From: Roseburia sp.
Lineage (GTDB): Bacteria > Bacillota > Clostridia > Lachnospirales > Lachnospiraceae
DNA: 64,000 bases
Assembly (NCBI GenBank): GCA_017937095.1
Contig: JAGBEG010000004.1
Location: 1-64,000 of the forward strand
Reading direction: 5' to 3'
Under the pieces are notes generated by a model. It worked only from the letters and a program-made list of their open reading frames with translations, was not told where the DNA came from and did no database searches. Position numbers and translations under genes: made by a program. Each line of letters starts with the position of its first letter. The stretch's first letter is position 1. Positions 33,979 to 44,400 of the stretch are shown piece after piece.

Positions 33979-35154
33979 ATGAATATACTATTTTATCAAT
34001 ACGGCAGCATTTGTGAACCGGATATCATTGAGGGCTTTGAAGAATTGGGCTTTCATGTGGACTCCATTTCAGATGAGATTACAGACAAGACCCTGACCGG
34101 AAAAGAGCAGATTCAGCTCATTCATCAGGCGCTTTCCCAAAAGGATTATCAATTCGTCTTTACCGTCAATTTCTACCCGGCTATCTCGGAATGCTGCAAT
34201 ATCTATCATCTGCCATACCTGTGCCTGATTGTTGACAGCCCTGTATTAGAGCTTTATTCGGATGCAATTAAGAATCCCTGTAACCGTATTTTTCTGTTTG
34301 ACCGCGCACTTTATGAAGAATTTGCCCCCAGCAATCCAGACTGCATCTTCCACATGCCGCTGGCTACCAACATCAGGCGCTGGGATGCCGTTCTATCTAA
34401 CGCTTCAGCGTCACAGAAGTCTGCGTTCGCCTCGGATATCTCCTTTATCGGTTCTCTTTATTCCGAGAAATGTCCCTACTATGAATTAAATTTTTCTTCC
34501 GATTATAGCAGGGGCTATATTGAAGGACTGCTGCAGGCGCAAAAGAAGGTATATGGCTATTTCTTCGTCGAGGAGGCATTGGATGACGCTCTGGTAAACG
34601 ACATTGTCTCACATACGCCAACTTTCTATCAGTTTCCGGAGCGCTCCCGCAAGAATTACCGTGCCGCTTTAGCGCAGTTCTATCTCGGAGCAAGAATCAC
34701 AGAAATGGAACGTACCGAAATGCTTTTGGCACTCGGCTCACGTTTTTCCGTTGACCTGTATTCCGGCAGTAAAGCCTCCCATCTTCCGGTACATTGCCGC
34801 GGACGTGTAAAGACCCATACGGAAATGCCGCTTGTCTTCCATGAAAGCCGCATTAACCTGAATATGACTGCGAAATCTATCCGTTCCGGTGTTCCCTTGC
34901 GTGTCTGGGACGTGTTAGGCTGTGAAGGCTTTTTGATTTCTAACTACCAGGCGGAAATCCCGGAGTATTTTGTTCCCGGTGAAGATCTTGTCCTATATTC
35001 TTCCAAGGAAGAGCTGCTTGATCTTACCGATTATTATCTTTCTCATTCTGCCGAGAGAAAGGAAATCGCACATAACGCCTATGAGAAAATCAAAATGCAT
35101 CATACCTATCCGGTTCGGCTCACGGAAATGTTAGAAACAGCATTCCGGCTCTAG
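33979..35154 (+). CDS. DUF3880/CgeB-type glycosyltransferase (fourth)
   Basis: 391 residues. It is close in layout to the genes at 25.6 and 26.7 kb (YQFVFTVNFYPAISECCN, NPCNRIFLFDRALYEEFA, ESRINLNMTAKSIRSGVPLRVWDVLGCEGFLISNYQ). The ATG at 33979 with GAGG upstream is chosen over an earlier in-frame TTG. It is in the neuB operon, 51 bases after the preceding gene. Confidence 0.85.
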   Translation: MNILFYQYGSICEPDIIEGFEELGFHVDSISDEITDKTLTGKEQIQLIHQALSQKDYQFVFTVNFYPAISECCNIYHLPYLCLIVDSPVLELYSDAIKNPCNRIFLFDRALYEEFAPSNPDCIFHMPLATNIRRWDAVLSNASASQKSAFASDISFIGSLYSEKCPYYELNFSSDYSRGYIEGLLQAQKKVYGYFFVEEALDDALVNDIVSHTPTFYQFPERSRKNYRAALAQFYLGARITEMERTEMLLALGSRFSVDLYSGSKASHLPVHCRGRVKTHTEMPLVFHESRINLNMTAKSIRSGVPLRVWDVLGCEGFLISNYQAEIPEYFVPGEDLVLYSSKEELLDLTDYYLSHSAERKEIAHNAYEKIKMHHTYPVRLTEMLETAFRL

Positions 35155-35232
35155 CCGACTGCTGCCTCTATTGTAAATCCGTGCCGAATCTTTTATGCTA
35201 TTAACACAAAACACATCCAGGAGGACAAAATC

Positions 35233-37125
35233 ATGCAAACACCACAGTGCGAAATGCAACAACTCATTAACACCTGCATCGAAAACCGGGACTTTAACGC
35301 CGCGCGCGAATGTCTAACGATATATAAGAGTTCTTTTGGCTGCGATTCCTTCTATGAATCCTGCTCCGTTTCGCTTATCGCTTATGACGGTCCAAAGGTA
35401 ACGCTGATTGGTCTGGATGTCAGCGATTTTACTCTTGAAGATTATTTTTCCTCGGAAACCTACCGAAATCTTGAATTTGTTCAATTTGCAGGCAGCGATT
35501 ATATCAACGACCTTGCCTCTTACCTTCCGTCATGCGATAGTAAATATTTTTGCTTTCTGGAAGAGAATCAGCGCTATGAATCCTCCCGTATTGCTTCCAT
35601 GGTTTACCATATGGAACAGACTTCGGGGCTGGATGCCGTTGTCTGCACCCGCAATCACATTGACGATAGCGGAGCTGTCATTGCACATCCGGATTACGCC
35701 TACGAGGAAACACTGGGAAATAAAATTCTTGCCGGAAAGCTTCTTCTTGAATACTCCATTAACGCAAATGTGAATCTTTACGGAATCCCGTCAACGCTGA
35801 TGTTATCCGTCTCCTATGCCAGAACCTTGACGCTGTCTGATACCGGAATAACACCTGATATTTGCTCTATGGCGCTCTTATACCAGTTGTTATTGCCTGC
35901 ACGTATCGGTTATCTGTATACCCCTTATGTCTCGACTCTTCTCACGGAATACCGTGATACCACCGTAACACAGGCGCATTACGAGTCCTATATCCGTTTT
36001 CTCTCCGGGACCGGACAGCTCGAATGTACCGTACCGGATTCTTCAAGCGCCGCCCCGTTTCCCGTGCGAAGAGAGCCGCTTGCGCGCGATATCACCTTTA
36101 TAAATAATTTGTCAGGCGGCGGTTTCTACAACGTGCAGCCTCTTATCGAAGAAGCCAAACGCCGCGGCTTTCGTGTTCATGTCACAAACGATCGGTATGC
36201 CAAGGCAGAAATCGGTGTATATTCACAGCATATCTGCCATCCTGAGAACGCCAGATTCTCCGTCATATTACTTCATGACATGACCCAGGGATGTCTTTCC
36301 TGGCCGAATTTTTGGGAGGTAGAACGTTGGAATAATTTCGACATCGGCATTCTGCCCGGCGAGTCATGGGCGAAGCGTTGGGAGCAGTGCAGTTGTTTCT
36401 ATTACGCTCATCCCCGTCACGGCGTTTACACACTGGGCTATCCCAAAGGCGATCAGATACGCAGCGATGCATTACAGCAAAATGCCGAAAGGCTGCGCCG
36501 TGAGCTAGGTTTAAAATACGACTATACCATTCTCTACGCCCCATCCTGGGAGAATGATAACAAGGAGGATGATTTTATACAGGCTTTGTCTTCCCTTAAG
36601 GTGAATCTGATTATCAAGCAAAACGGCTGGAAGACCCATCCTGAAATCAGGGAAAATATCAATCAAATGCGTAAGCTGCACGAACACAAATACGACAATG
36701 TTCATTATATCGCACAGGAAGAAAGCATTATGACTGCTCTTATACTCTGTAATTTAGTTGTCTCCGATGAATCAAATGTTATGACAGATGCAATTTTGTT
36801 TAATAAACCCAGCATTGCAGTAACCGACTGGCTGATTCCTGACGAAACTCCATGCCGTCCTGCATGTGTTCCAATCGACTACGTCATCAAATGTCGCAAA
36901 GCCGAGCTTCGCCAGACAGTCGAGGGCATCATGGCGCATACGATTCCATATGAAGACTATGTGAAAAAGGGCTGGGATACTTTTAGCAATGTAGGTAATT
37001 CCTGCCGCGAAATTATAGAGGCTATCGAATACTTTACGCAGGGAAGCCCTGACGCTTCTATCCCTGACTTTCTCTCAAAGCAGGTTACTTCTTCTAAATA
37101 TACGCCATGCACTATGTGGAACTAA
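35233..37125 (+). CDS. large CDP-glycerol glycerophosphotransferase-like protein
   Basis: 630 residues. Residues 1-~270 resemble a degenerate GT2 or helper domain (SKYFCFLEENQRYESSRIAS, DAVVCTRNHIDDSGAVIAHP). Residues ~275-620 have the polyol-phosphate-transferase pattern (TLGYPKGDQIRSDALQQN, YTILYAPSWENDNKEDDF, NLVVSDESNVMTDAILFNKP), related to the gene at 2.5 kb. No membrane segment is seen. It is the last gene of the neuB operon and ends at a bidirectional terminator. AGGAGG lies upstream of the ATG. A glycerol- or ribitol-phosphate donor is the family norm, but a CMP-phosphonate is possible here. Confidence 0.7.
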   Translation: MQTPQCEMQQLINTCIENRDFNAARECLTIYKSSFGCDSFYESCSVSLIAYDGPKVTLIGLDVSDFTLEDYFSSETYRNLEFVQFAGSDYINDLASYLPSCDSKYFCFLEENQRYESSRIASMVYHMEQTSGLDAVVCTRNHIDDSGAVIAHPDYAYEETLGNKILAGKLLLEYSINANVNLYGIPSTLMLSVSYARTLTLSDTGITPDICSMALLYQLLLPARIGYLYTPYVSTLLTEYRDTTVTQAHYESYIRFLSGTGQLECTVPDSSSAAPFPVRREPLARDITFINNLSGGGFYNVQPLIEEAKRRGFRVHVTNDRYAKAEIGVYSQHICHPENARFSVILLHDMTQGCLSWPNFWEVERWNNFDIGILPGESWAKRWEQCSCFYYAHPRHGVYTLGYPKGDQIRSDALQQNAERLRRELGLKYDYTILYAPSWENDNKEDDFIQALSSLKVNLIIKQNGWKTHPEIRENINQMRKLHEHKYDNVHYIAQEESIMTALILCNLVVSDESNVMTDAILFNKPSIAVTDWLIPDETPCRPACVPIDYVIKCRKAELRQTVEGIMAHTIPYEDYVKKGWDTFSNVGNSCREIIEAIEYFTQGSPDASIPDFLSKQVTSSKYTPCTMWN

Positions 37126-37160
37126 AAGGAGTGTTCCGGTTCAACCGGAACACTCCTTTT
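37124..37160. terminator. bidirectional terminator between the neuB operon and maf
   Basis: Perfect 18-base arms (AAAAGGAGTGTTCCGGTT and complement) with a 1-base centre; the tip must open. A-runs and T-runs of four flank the stem. The stop codons of both converging genes touch it. Confidence 0.8.
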
Positions 37161-39003
37161 CCAATGCAGGCTTTAAGATTCCCTGTATCTTCCCGATCGC
37201 AATATTGATTCCTTTTTCATAGCCCGCTAACAGCTTGACGCCGCGTTTGGCAATCTCTTTTACCGTCAAATCCGACGCTGCATATATGTCCTCTGCCACC
37301 TCATATTCTTCCTGTTTAGCATAACATTTAATGAAATTCATATAAGGCTCTTTTTCATCCAATTCGTTAATTCTGCCAATCTCCTGTATCACTTCCTGAT
37401 ATTCTTTTGTACTCTGTTCGTTCTTTTCCTCCAAGTAAATTAATGTCTGATACGCCTCTATACCTGCTGCAATTTGATCCTTCAGCTTCGCGAAATAACA
37501 ATCTAATGCATAGAATTCCTTGCTCATGGCGATTCTGTCTGTCTCTGTAAACAGCTTTGGCGCACTTTGAATAATCGCAGGAAAATCTAATTCTCTGTCA
37601 CATAGCTGCTCGATTGCCTCCTGTAGTGTCAGTTCCACAGCTCCATGAATTCTGGCCCCGCCTTCCGTAGCATTATACACCGTTCGCTTTCCCTGATTCC
37701 GCTTGATTGCGAGTTCGAACCACTTCCGATAGGAATCCATCTGAATATCGGTACGGAGCATCGTTCCATCCATTCCCTCAACCTCTACAAGAGAATCTTC
37801 ATCCCGCTTATTTGCCTCGCTCTCAGCAAAACCACTCACATGCGTTTTACCGTCTGTATACGCCAGATCCTGTCCTATCAGAATAATCTTCTCAAACCCC
37901 AGATATTCTGCTAACGAAAATGCATCCGTCGCCACAGAACCGCCCGTCTTTAATTCTCCTAATCCCTCTCCTGTCTTCGCTTTTATCGTCTCTTCAAATC
38001 CCTCAAATCCCACCGGAGATTCGAAAAAGAGGCGGCTTTGACTCTTTCTCGCAATAGCTGGAATCGAATTTGCCGACAGCACAAAAGGATATCCGGCAAT
38101 CCGCTCGTCCTCAAATATTGCCGGATTCTTTCTCGGATCTACGCTGATTCCAATATGAAAATCAATTCCTTCACGTATCAATGCCTTTATCGCAGAATCC
38201 ACGCTGATAATAAACGCTTTGTTCCCTACTGATTTTAACTGTTTGATATTTTTATCGAGTGACGGTCCTGCCGAAACGACAATCGCCGGTATTCCGGATA
38301 TATCATATTTTCTTATCGCCCTTTTTAGATTATTAAGTGAACTTCCCCTTAAAATGTATGGAAGACTGTAAAGTATATTGTCCGCTAACCGCTCACCGAA
38401 TGCCACCTCTGTGTTCATATTAAACACATGCTTTTTCACACAGTAAAGCATTTTTTCAATATAATCCTGCCCCTGCGCCAGATACAAAACATCATAATTA
38501 GGCAAGATACATTCCGTTACCAGATTACGATTTTCATAGCTGATCAGTTCATCCAGCTTCCCATGCAGATGCTCTTCGTTAATTCCCTCAACAATCAGAT
38601 GCACCCATTCTTTTTCTAAAATATCCTCCAATGGAAAATGCTCCATCGCCACGATAAAGTTTTCATGATCCGGCTCGTAAATGATAAGCTTCTGTGTTCC
38701 GTTGCAGTTCCCACACAAACGCCTTATGACTCTGCCGTCTGATATACCGAAAACGCAGATAATTGCATAGTCACTGAACCTGCCACGGTTCATTGCATAT
38801 TTTTCTGCTGCCAGTTCCGGCTCATATATACTATTAAAACGCCAGTTATATCCATTTCTCTGCTGGCATATTATTTCCTGATGATTCACGGTTTCCGTCA
38901 CAAAGCAATGCGCCGCGCCGCGCTCCTTTACTGACTGATACCTCAAAACAAACTTTTCTCCAAGCCGGTGCAACGCCTGCTCGTTTTGCTCCAGTATATT
39001 CAC
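37141..39003 (-). CDS. maf: motility-associated factor (Maf/DUF115) flagellin glycosyltransferase
   Basis: 620 residues. The central MAF_flag10 (DUF115) domain is marked by IPAIVVSAGPSLDKNI, SVDSAIKALIREGIDFHIGISVDP, LKTGGSVATDAFSLAEYLGF and LIGQDLAYTDGKTH. Maf enzymes transfer nonulosonic acids (pseudaminic, legionaminic, sialic types) from CMP donors onto Ser/Thr of flagellin in the cytosol. Here the donor would come from the NeuA fusion, and the target is probably the flagellin just upstream. The start is a GTG at 39003 whose last bases overlap the TGA of the preceding gene (GTGA), with GGGGG 7 bases upstream. An ATG 93 bases upstream would overlap that gene heavily. Confidence 0.92.
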   Translation of the reverse strand: MNILEQNEQALHRLGEKFVLRYQSVKERGAAHCFVTETVNHQEIICQQRNGYNWRFNSIYEPELAAEKYAMNRGRFSDYAIICVFGISDGRVIRRLCGNCNGTQKLIIYEPDHENFIVAMEHFPLEDILEKEWVHLIVEGINEEHLHGKLDELISYENRNLVTECILPNYDVLYLAQGQDYIEKMLYCVKKHVFNMNTEVAFGERLADNILYSLPYILRGSSLNNLKRAIRKYDISGIPAIVVSAGPSLDKNIKQLKSVGNKAFIISVDSAIKALIREGIDFHIGISVDPRKNPAIFEDERIAGYPFVLSANSIPAIARKSQSRLFFESPVGFEGFEETIKAKTGEGLGELKTGGSVATDAFSLAEYLGFEKIILIGQDLAYTDGKTHVSGFAESEANKRDEDSLVEVEGMDGTMLRTDIQMDSYRKWFELAIKRNQGKRTVYNATEGGARIHGAVELTLQEAIEQLCDRELDFPAIIQSAPKLFTETDRIAMSKEFYALDCYFAKLKDQIAAGIEAYQTLIYLEEKNEQSTKEYQEVIQEIGRINELDEKEPYMNFIKCYAKQEEYEVAEDIYAASDLTVKEIAKRGVKLLAGYEKGINIAIGKIQGILKPALEKECSG

Positions 39004-39317
39004 TGCCCAGCCCCCTGTTTTAGTTCTTCCAATAAACTCAATTCTTCCGAAATATCGTAATACAACAAATCTGCCAATGCTAACCCATCCCTGCACTGAT
39101 ACGCCGTTACGAGTTCCCGCAAATCGGTTAGTACCTTCTGCTGTAATGCTGTTCCTTCTCCGTCAGGCAGATGCCCAAGCAATCCTGTTAATTCCTGTAA
39201 CTGCCCATTTAATCGGGGAAGCAATCCCGCCAAAGACTCATATGCCGCCTTCTCACTGTTCTCATAAAATAAATCGGCACAGTCTTTCAATACAACTGCC
39301 AATTCCAATCCATCCAT
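39000..39317 (-). CDS. small helical protein coupled to maf
   Basis: 105 residues, acidic and leucine-rich, predicted helical (VLKDCADLFYENSEKAAYES, LYYDISEELSLLEELKQG). I do not recognise the family. It lies between the flagellin terminator and maf, with AGGAG before its ATG. Its stop overlaps the maf start by GTGA, so the two proteins are made together and may interact. No cysteine motif, signal peptide or membrane segment is seen. Confidence 0.75.
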   Translation of the reverse strand: MDGLELAVVLKDCADLFYENSEKAAYESLAGLLPRLNGQLQELTGLLGHLPDGEGTALQQKVLTDLRELVTAYQCRDGLALADLLYYDISEELSLLEELKQGAGQ

Positions 39318-39341
39318 ATCTGCTTCTCCTGTTTGCTAAAA

Positions 39342-39373
39342 AATAAAACCGGCAGCGAACTGCCGGTTTTATT
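39342..39373 (-). terminator. terminator of the main flagellin gene
   Basis: Arms AATAAAACCGGCAG/CTGCCGGTTTTATT with a 4-base loop. On the minus strand the stem runs into TTTTATTTTTTAG, a strong intrinsic terminator, which makes the flagellin mRNA monocistronic. Confidence 0.9.
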
Positions 39374-39398
39374 ATGTTCGTACGATTGTCTCTTACAA

Positions 39399-40211
39399 TT
39401 ACTGTAACAGAGAAAGTACACCCTGAGTAGACTGGTTAGCCTGAGCAAGCATAGACTGTCCTGCCTGAGCAAGGATGTTGTTCTTGCTGTACTCAACCAT
39501 CTCTTCTGCCATATCTGTATCACGGATACGAGACTCAGCAGACTGAGTATTCTCAGAAATGTTGTCAAGGTTAGCGATGGTGTGCTCCAGACGGTTCTGA
39601 ATAGCACCAAGCTTAGATCTCATGTCAGATACCATGCTGATAGCCTTCTGAACAGAGCACATAGCTGCACCAGCTGTACTGAAGCTGCTTACGCTAAGAT
39701 TGTTGACCGATAAAGCTGTAGCAGACATAGCATCAATAGAGATTGTGATAGTCTGTCCGCAAAGGGAACCAACCTGAAGATTCTTTGCTGTGAACTTACC
39801 ATCGATCAGGTTCATGGTGTTGAACTGAGTTGTGGAGGAGATTCTTGTGATCTCAGATGCTAACTGATCGATCTCCTTCTGAACTGCATCTCTGTCAGCC
39901 GTGGTGTTGGTATCGTTTGCTGCCTGAGTTGCCAGCTCGTTCATACGCTGTAAGATAGAGTGAGTCTCGTTCAATGCACCCTCAGCAACCTGGATAAGAG
40001 ATACACCATCCTGTGCGTTTGCAGATGCCTTGTTAAGACCACGAATCTGGCTTCTCATCTTCTCGGAAATTGTTAAGCCTGCAGCGTCATCGCCTGCGCG
40101 GTTGATTCTGTAACCAGAAGATAACTTCTCAGAAGACTTTGCCTGCTGACCTGTTGTGATACCTAACTGTCTGTTAGCGTTCATAGCTGTAAGATTGTGC
40201 TGTACTACCAT
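39399..40211 (-). CDS. fliC: main flagellin
   Basis: 270 residues. It has canonical flagellin termini (VVQHNLTAMNANRQLG, SSGYRINRAGDDAAGLTISE, IRDTDMAEEMVEYSKNNILA, ending GVLSLLQ) with almost no D2/D3. The short centre around residues 165-200 is rich in Ser/Thr and is the likely O-glycosylation zone. The ATG at 40211 follows AAGGAGG. It is secreted through the flagellar export apparatus. A sigma-28 promoter, a ~130-base leader with several GGA motifs and one GGA-loop hairpin, and a strong terminator indicate a highly expressed, CsrA-controlled major filament gene. maf lies directly downstream. Confidence 0.96.
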   Translation of the reverse strand: MVVQHNLTAMNANRQLGITTGQQAKSSEKLSSGYRINRAGDDAAGLTISEKMRSQIRGLNKASANAQDGVSLIQVAEGALNETHSILQRMNELATQAANDTNTTADRDAVQKEIDQLASEITRISSTTQFNTMNLIDGKFTAKNLQVGSLCGQTITISIDAMSATALSVNNLSVSSFSTAGAAMCSVQKAISMVSDMRSKLGAIQNRLEHTIANLDNISENTQSAESRIRDTDMAEEMVEYSKNNILAQAGQSMLAQANQSTQGVLSLLQ

Positions 40212-40233
40212 AATTATTTCCTCCTTGAATGTG

Positions 40234-40253
40234 ATGCAGCTTCCATGCTGCAT
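40234..40253 (-). promoter_or_regulatory. CsrA-type hairpin in the flagellin leader
   Basis: In the mRNA, 7-bp arms AUGCAGC/GCUGCAU present AUGGAA in the loop, the classical CsrA target of GGA in a hairpin loop. It lies about 15 bases upstream of the AAGGAGG Shine-Dalgarno, which itself holds a second GGA. This is the two-site spacing expected for CsrA repression relieved by FliW. Confidence 0.6.
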
Positions 40254-40347
40254 ATAATTTGTTGTGCGGCTTCCGCCCCTCCCGGCCGTACGCTCCGATT
40301 AAGCTTCCGCCTCAAGTAACAATTGTTATCTTGTTTACTTGTAATAT

Positions 40348-40374
40348 ATATCGGACACTTATTCCGATACTTTA
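40348..40374 (-). promoter_or_regulatory. sigma-28 promoter of the main flagellin
   Basis: Minus-strand TAAA-N15-TCCGATAT, with only one deviation from consensus, about 135 bases before the start codon. Confidence 0.88.
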
Positions 40375-40393
40375 TAGAAAAAAGAAAAAATTT

Positions 40394-41497
40394 TTAATAA
40401 AATAATCCTCTGCTTTCGATTGCGCTGGATGCGACCGGAAGTTCCGGATACAGCCAGCTATCATTCATTCCATTCTCCACCAGTTCCTTCGCTGTCTTAT
40501 ATGGATCCGCTATAATAATCTTATGTAACACTTCCCCTGCCATCCGGTTATTCTCCATTGCATCGGGATTTACTCCACATTTCCTGCTCCATTCATCATT
40601 TTCCTCTTCACAATTAAATGGGAAAATTGTAAACACGCCGTGCTGAGCCTTGATTCTCTCAGAATGATAAGATTGCACAATCGCTAATGGCGGCAATATT
40701 CTTTTCTTTTGTATATGTCCGTCAGAATAGATTCTACTTATTATATAGTAGTATGGATTCACTACGTCCCCGGACAACAACAGATTATGCATTCGAATCC
40801 GGTCTCGCAAAATTTCATCATTAATTACATTCAGATTCAGAATATAATCCAAATGCCCTGTTTCCTTTGTCTCATCATAAATTTGAAACTTTGAAAACTT
40901 TTTAAGGTTCTCCTTTAGCTTTTTCTTTTCTCTGAGCGAAAAATTCAATTCGTCCATGAGTGACATTATCTCATAAGTATCGATTCTATCGGCAATGTTC
41001 CTAAAAATATTTCTATTGAGTGCAGCCGGCTCCAACACCCACACACAGGGAACAGCACTTCTCCTATCATCTGCGTCATATTCCTGATCATTCAAAAATG
41101 CCTCAAGGGCAAACAAAAGTGAATGCATACTTGACTCGGACCAGTCCAATGCTCTTGTTTTCACTCGATGGTGCTGCATAACCTCCAACCACTCAACACG
41201 AGAAGACGGCTCATTCTGAAAAAAATGATTGTTCTTAGCGATATAATGCTGTGTGCGTATATCCTCTGCATAATGGAGGCTGGAATAATCCCCTCTCATC
41301 GAACGGGTCGCCCTTGTTCCGGTTCTGAAAAGCGATGGTACAAGCGAATGTTGTATATCACTTATCCCTCGATACCATAAGACAGGAAGCTGCATACCTG
41401 GCTCGTCGACCGTTTCCCTTAATACACTTTCTGTGATTTCACTAATGCATCGAACGTATCCCTGTAAATCATCTGCTATTCTCGTATCAATCTTCAT
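40394..41497 (-). CDS. FRG-domain protein
   Basis: 367 residues. The FRG domain (PF08867) is recognised by LWYRGISDIQHSLVPSLFR (R43), the LEVMQHHRVKTRALDWSES segment and the late SERIKAQHGVFTIFPF. FRG proteins are of unknown biochemistry and are frequent in phage-defence and toxin contexts. This gene overlaps the end of the 1230-residue gene by 11 bases and must be co-translated with it. It has no obvious link to flagella. No signal peptide or membrane segment is seen. Confidence 0.85.
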   Translation of the reverse strand: MKIDTRIADDLQGYVRCISEITESVLRETVDEPGMQLPVLWYRGISDIQHSLVPSLFRTGTRATRSMRGDYSSLHYAEDIRTQHYIAKNNHFFQNEPSSRVEWLEVMQHHRVKTRALDWSESSMHSLLFALEAFLNDQEYDADDRRSAVPCVWVLEPAALNRNIFRNIADRIDTYEIMSLMDELNFSLREKKKLKENLKKFSKFQIYDETKETGHLDYILNLNVINDEILRDRIRMHNLLLSGDVVNPYYYIISRIYSDGHIQKKRILPPLAIVQSYHSERIKAQHGVFTIFPFNCEEENDEWSRKCGVNPDAMENNRMAGEVLHKIIIADPYKTAKELVENGMNDSWLYPELPVASSAIESRGLFY

Positions 41498-44400
41498 TCT
41501 TCCTGCCCCTTTTAATATTCGTCTGGGAATTTCGTATCTTGTTGCTATAATACAATTTTACCAATAATTCTATACATTTCTTGTTCAGCGCGGTATTTTG
41601 GGATAATCCAATAAAAGCATCTATATTCTTCAGTTCCTTGCTGATTTCTTCTCCTATGCTGGCAATTATCTGTATTTCCATATCAGTCTTATTGTTTTTC
41701 CATGTTGTGTACAGTTCTTCCTGCTCACTTATTCCTCTCATGAGATCTTCCTTCATTCCAGTCTGTGTCTGCAATTGCGAAGCCATATTCTCTACATCTG
41801 CTACAAGCACCCAAAGAATATCGTAGATTCTCATAATATATGCAAGCTGCTCAAGCGCCTCTTTTTTCTTTTCCCCCTGCAGAGACCTCTTTAATTCCTT
41901 CTGAACCGTTAAAATTGCACTCTGAATTTTCTCAATTGTATTTAACAGTTCATCCTGCTCCTCACCTTTTCCCCCGTTCCATGTTATTTTCTGATACTCT
42001 CCTTCGTTCAGATTGCATCTTGGCTTCCCCTGCATATTCCATATTTTCACAAACTGCAGGTACGTGTTTTGTACCAGTCTGCAGCATAACGCTCCATATG
42101 CCATTCTGCTTTCATTTTCGCTTATTCCAATTTTACAGCACCATTTTACATATAGGACACGAAACAGCCGTTCAATGTCATAATGTCTATATTCCGCATT
42201 TTTTATAAACAAGGATGCCGCCAGATTTACATAAGCTTCGGCTTCCATATTCATAATATTGCACATGAACAAGTCTGCCGTTTCCTCTCTGTATAGTTTA
42301 ATGAATAGCTGCAGGCTATCTCCGTCTCCATCCATCACGCCTTTCTTTACATATTCCAAAAACCATGTTTTATCCCGCTGACTAAGACCAAGACATCTTC
42401 CAATACGATTCCAGTAATGATAAGTCGGGACCCCAAGCAGCTCTGTCTGTGATATCTCTGTTTCTCCATAATCGTAAAGATTCTTTGTCTGCTCCATTGT
42501 ATTTTCCCATGTATTTTTCATTTCCTCATAAAACGTATCTCTAAAAATATCCAGTCTGTCAGATAATGCTACGGCATTCTGCCTCTGTGGCACGCTTTTT
42601 TCGGTATAGCCAACCATCCAACAGCTAAACCTATAAAACTCCCGATAGATTCTTTTTATATCCTTGGATGAGCTTTCCCCATATACCTTCTCCCATTCTC
42701 TTTGATAGACGGTATCTGAAGTAATAACTGGCATTCTGTATTTTTCTTCCTTTTCTGCCTCTGATATGCCTGCAACCTCCCACGCCACCAGCCAGGCAAT
42801 CTCAAATGCCCACTTTGTTAACCGATCCGACATGGTAACTGCCTCCATCGTGCCCTTTCCGTTTATAAAATCTTCCCATTCCTCACGTAATTCCCGAAGC
42901 CCTGCTAACTTTTCCTGATAAGCGCTGCCCTCGAACACGGCATTATAATGAAGCTCCTTAATATAATCCTCGATTCTCTTCCAAAGCTTCTCTTCACTAC
43001 GCCATGCCTCTATGATGTTCTGGAGATCATTTTTCAACATTCTTCCAAATATCTGCAAAGGTGCATGCATCATTTCTTCCCGCTGACCCTGCTCTCCCTC
43101 CCAGTATTTCATATAGGCTATCGATAGGCTATGCGACAGCATCTGGCGCAATTCTATATTTTCCTCGGCAATCTCTCCCATATCCGCTTCGATATAGTTC
43201 GCAAGTTCCTGCGCTACCCCCTCCATATATTTTTGTACCGCAACATTCATCAGGGTTTTATTTCTGTCTTCACGACTCTCGTAACGGAATTGATGCGCTA
43301 TTTCATGTGCTAAAGCTGTTATCATAACAGGAACATTGCTAATTTCATCTAATGTTGTGCTGCCTATAATCATGAAATATTTTTCGATTTCATAACCTTT
43401 GCATGTTCTCCGTATTTCCTCCCGCACCTTCCGCTCCACTTCCCATTCCTCAGCATTTCCATCTGGAAACAATACTTCTACGTTTACCTCCTGATCCTGT
43501 ATATCCGGTACGACAACGGGCAGAAATTCCTTTTTCTCTTCTTTTCGTTGAGTCGTATAATGATAGCATCCTGTCAATTTCCATAGCCATTCACTATACC
43601 CAATTAATATCTTTTCCATTCCTGCTGCCGACTCAATGTTGTAATTCGGTGTCTGAAGCGCCTGCATATTATTATTTCTAATATAACCAGCATAACAATC
43701 AATGGTTGTCACCGCACGCCGCAAACTTGCCTCCAGAAAATCAAGATCAGCACCATTTCCATATTCCCCGCATACCCTAATATAGACCAACGCTGTGCGC
43801 AAAACAGTCTCTATCTGTTCCATCAGAATCTCTGCATAAATTCTGACATCAGATAATTCATTAATGCCCTGGCACATCATAATCTGCTTTTTCAGCATCC
43901 AGATGTACTGATTTATTTTCTTCCGGTAGCCTCTTATTTTCTGTGCTTCTTCTGCTGCCTTCTCCTGTAATTTTAAAAGCTCCTTTACTTTTTCCTTGTT
44001 ACTGTCAAATAATCTGGAATATTCTGTATTTACCAGCTCTGTTTTTAGCAACACACTTTGGCTGATATCCGTCTTCTGTCTTCCAATATCTGCATACATG
44101 TCTGCCAGCAAATATCGTTCATTAATATATGACAAATATCGGTTTTCTATCAGGTACTTTATATAACGTACAATATCACTTGAACTATCTTTTTGACCAT
44201 TCTGCACATGAATGGGGATTCCCTGCTTCACTGCCACAAGAGACGGCATCAGCTCCCAAAATTCCTGTTCTGTAATTTGAACCGAAAAGTCATATCGCCC
44301 ATTAAGCCGCTGCAATCCTTTAATATAATTTTTATTTCTTGTATTATCCTGATTTTTTGCATCATTCTGATTTCTTGTATTATCTTTATGTCTTTTATCA

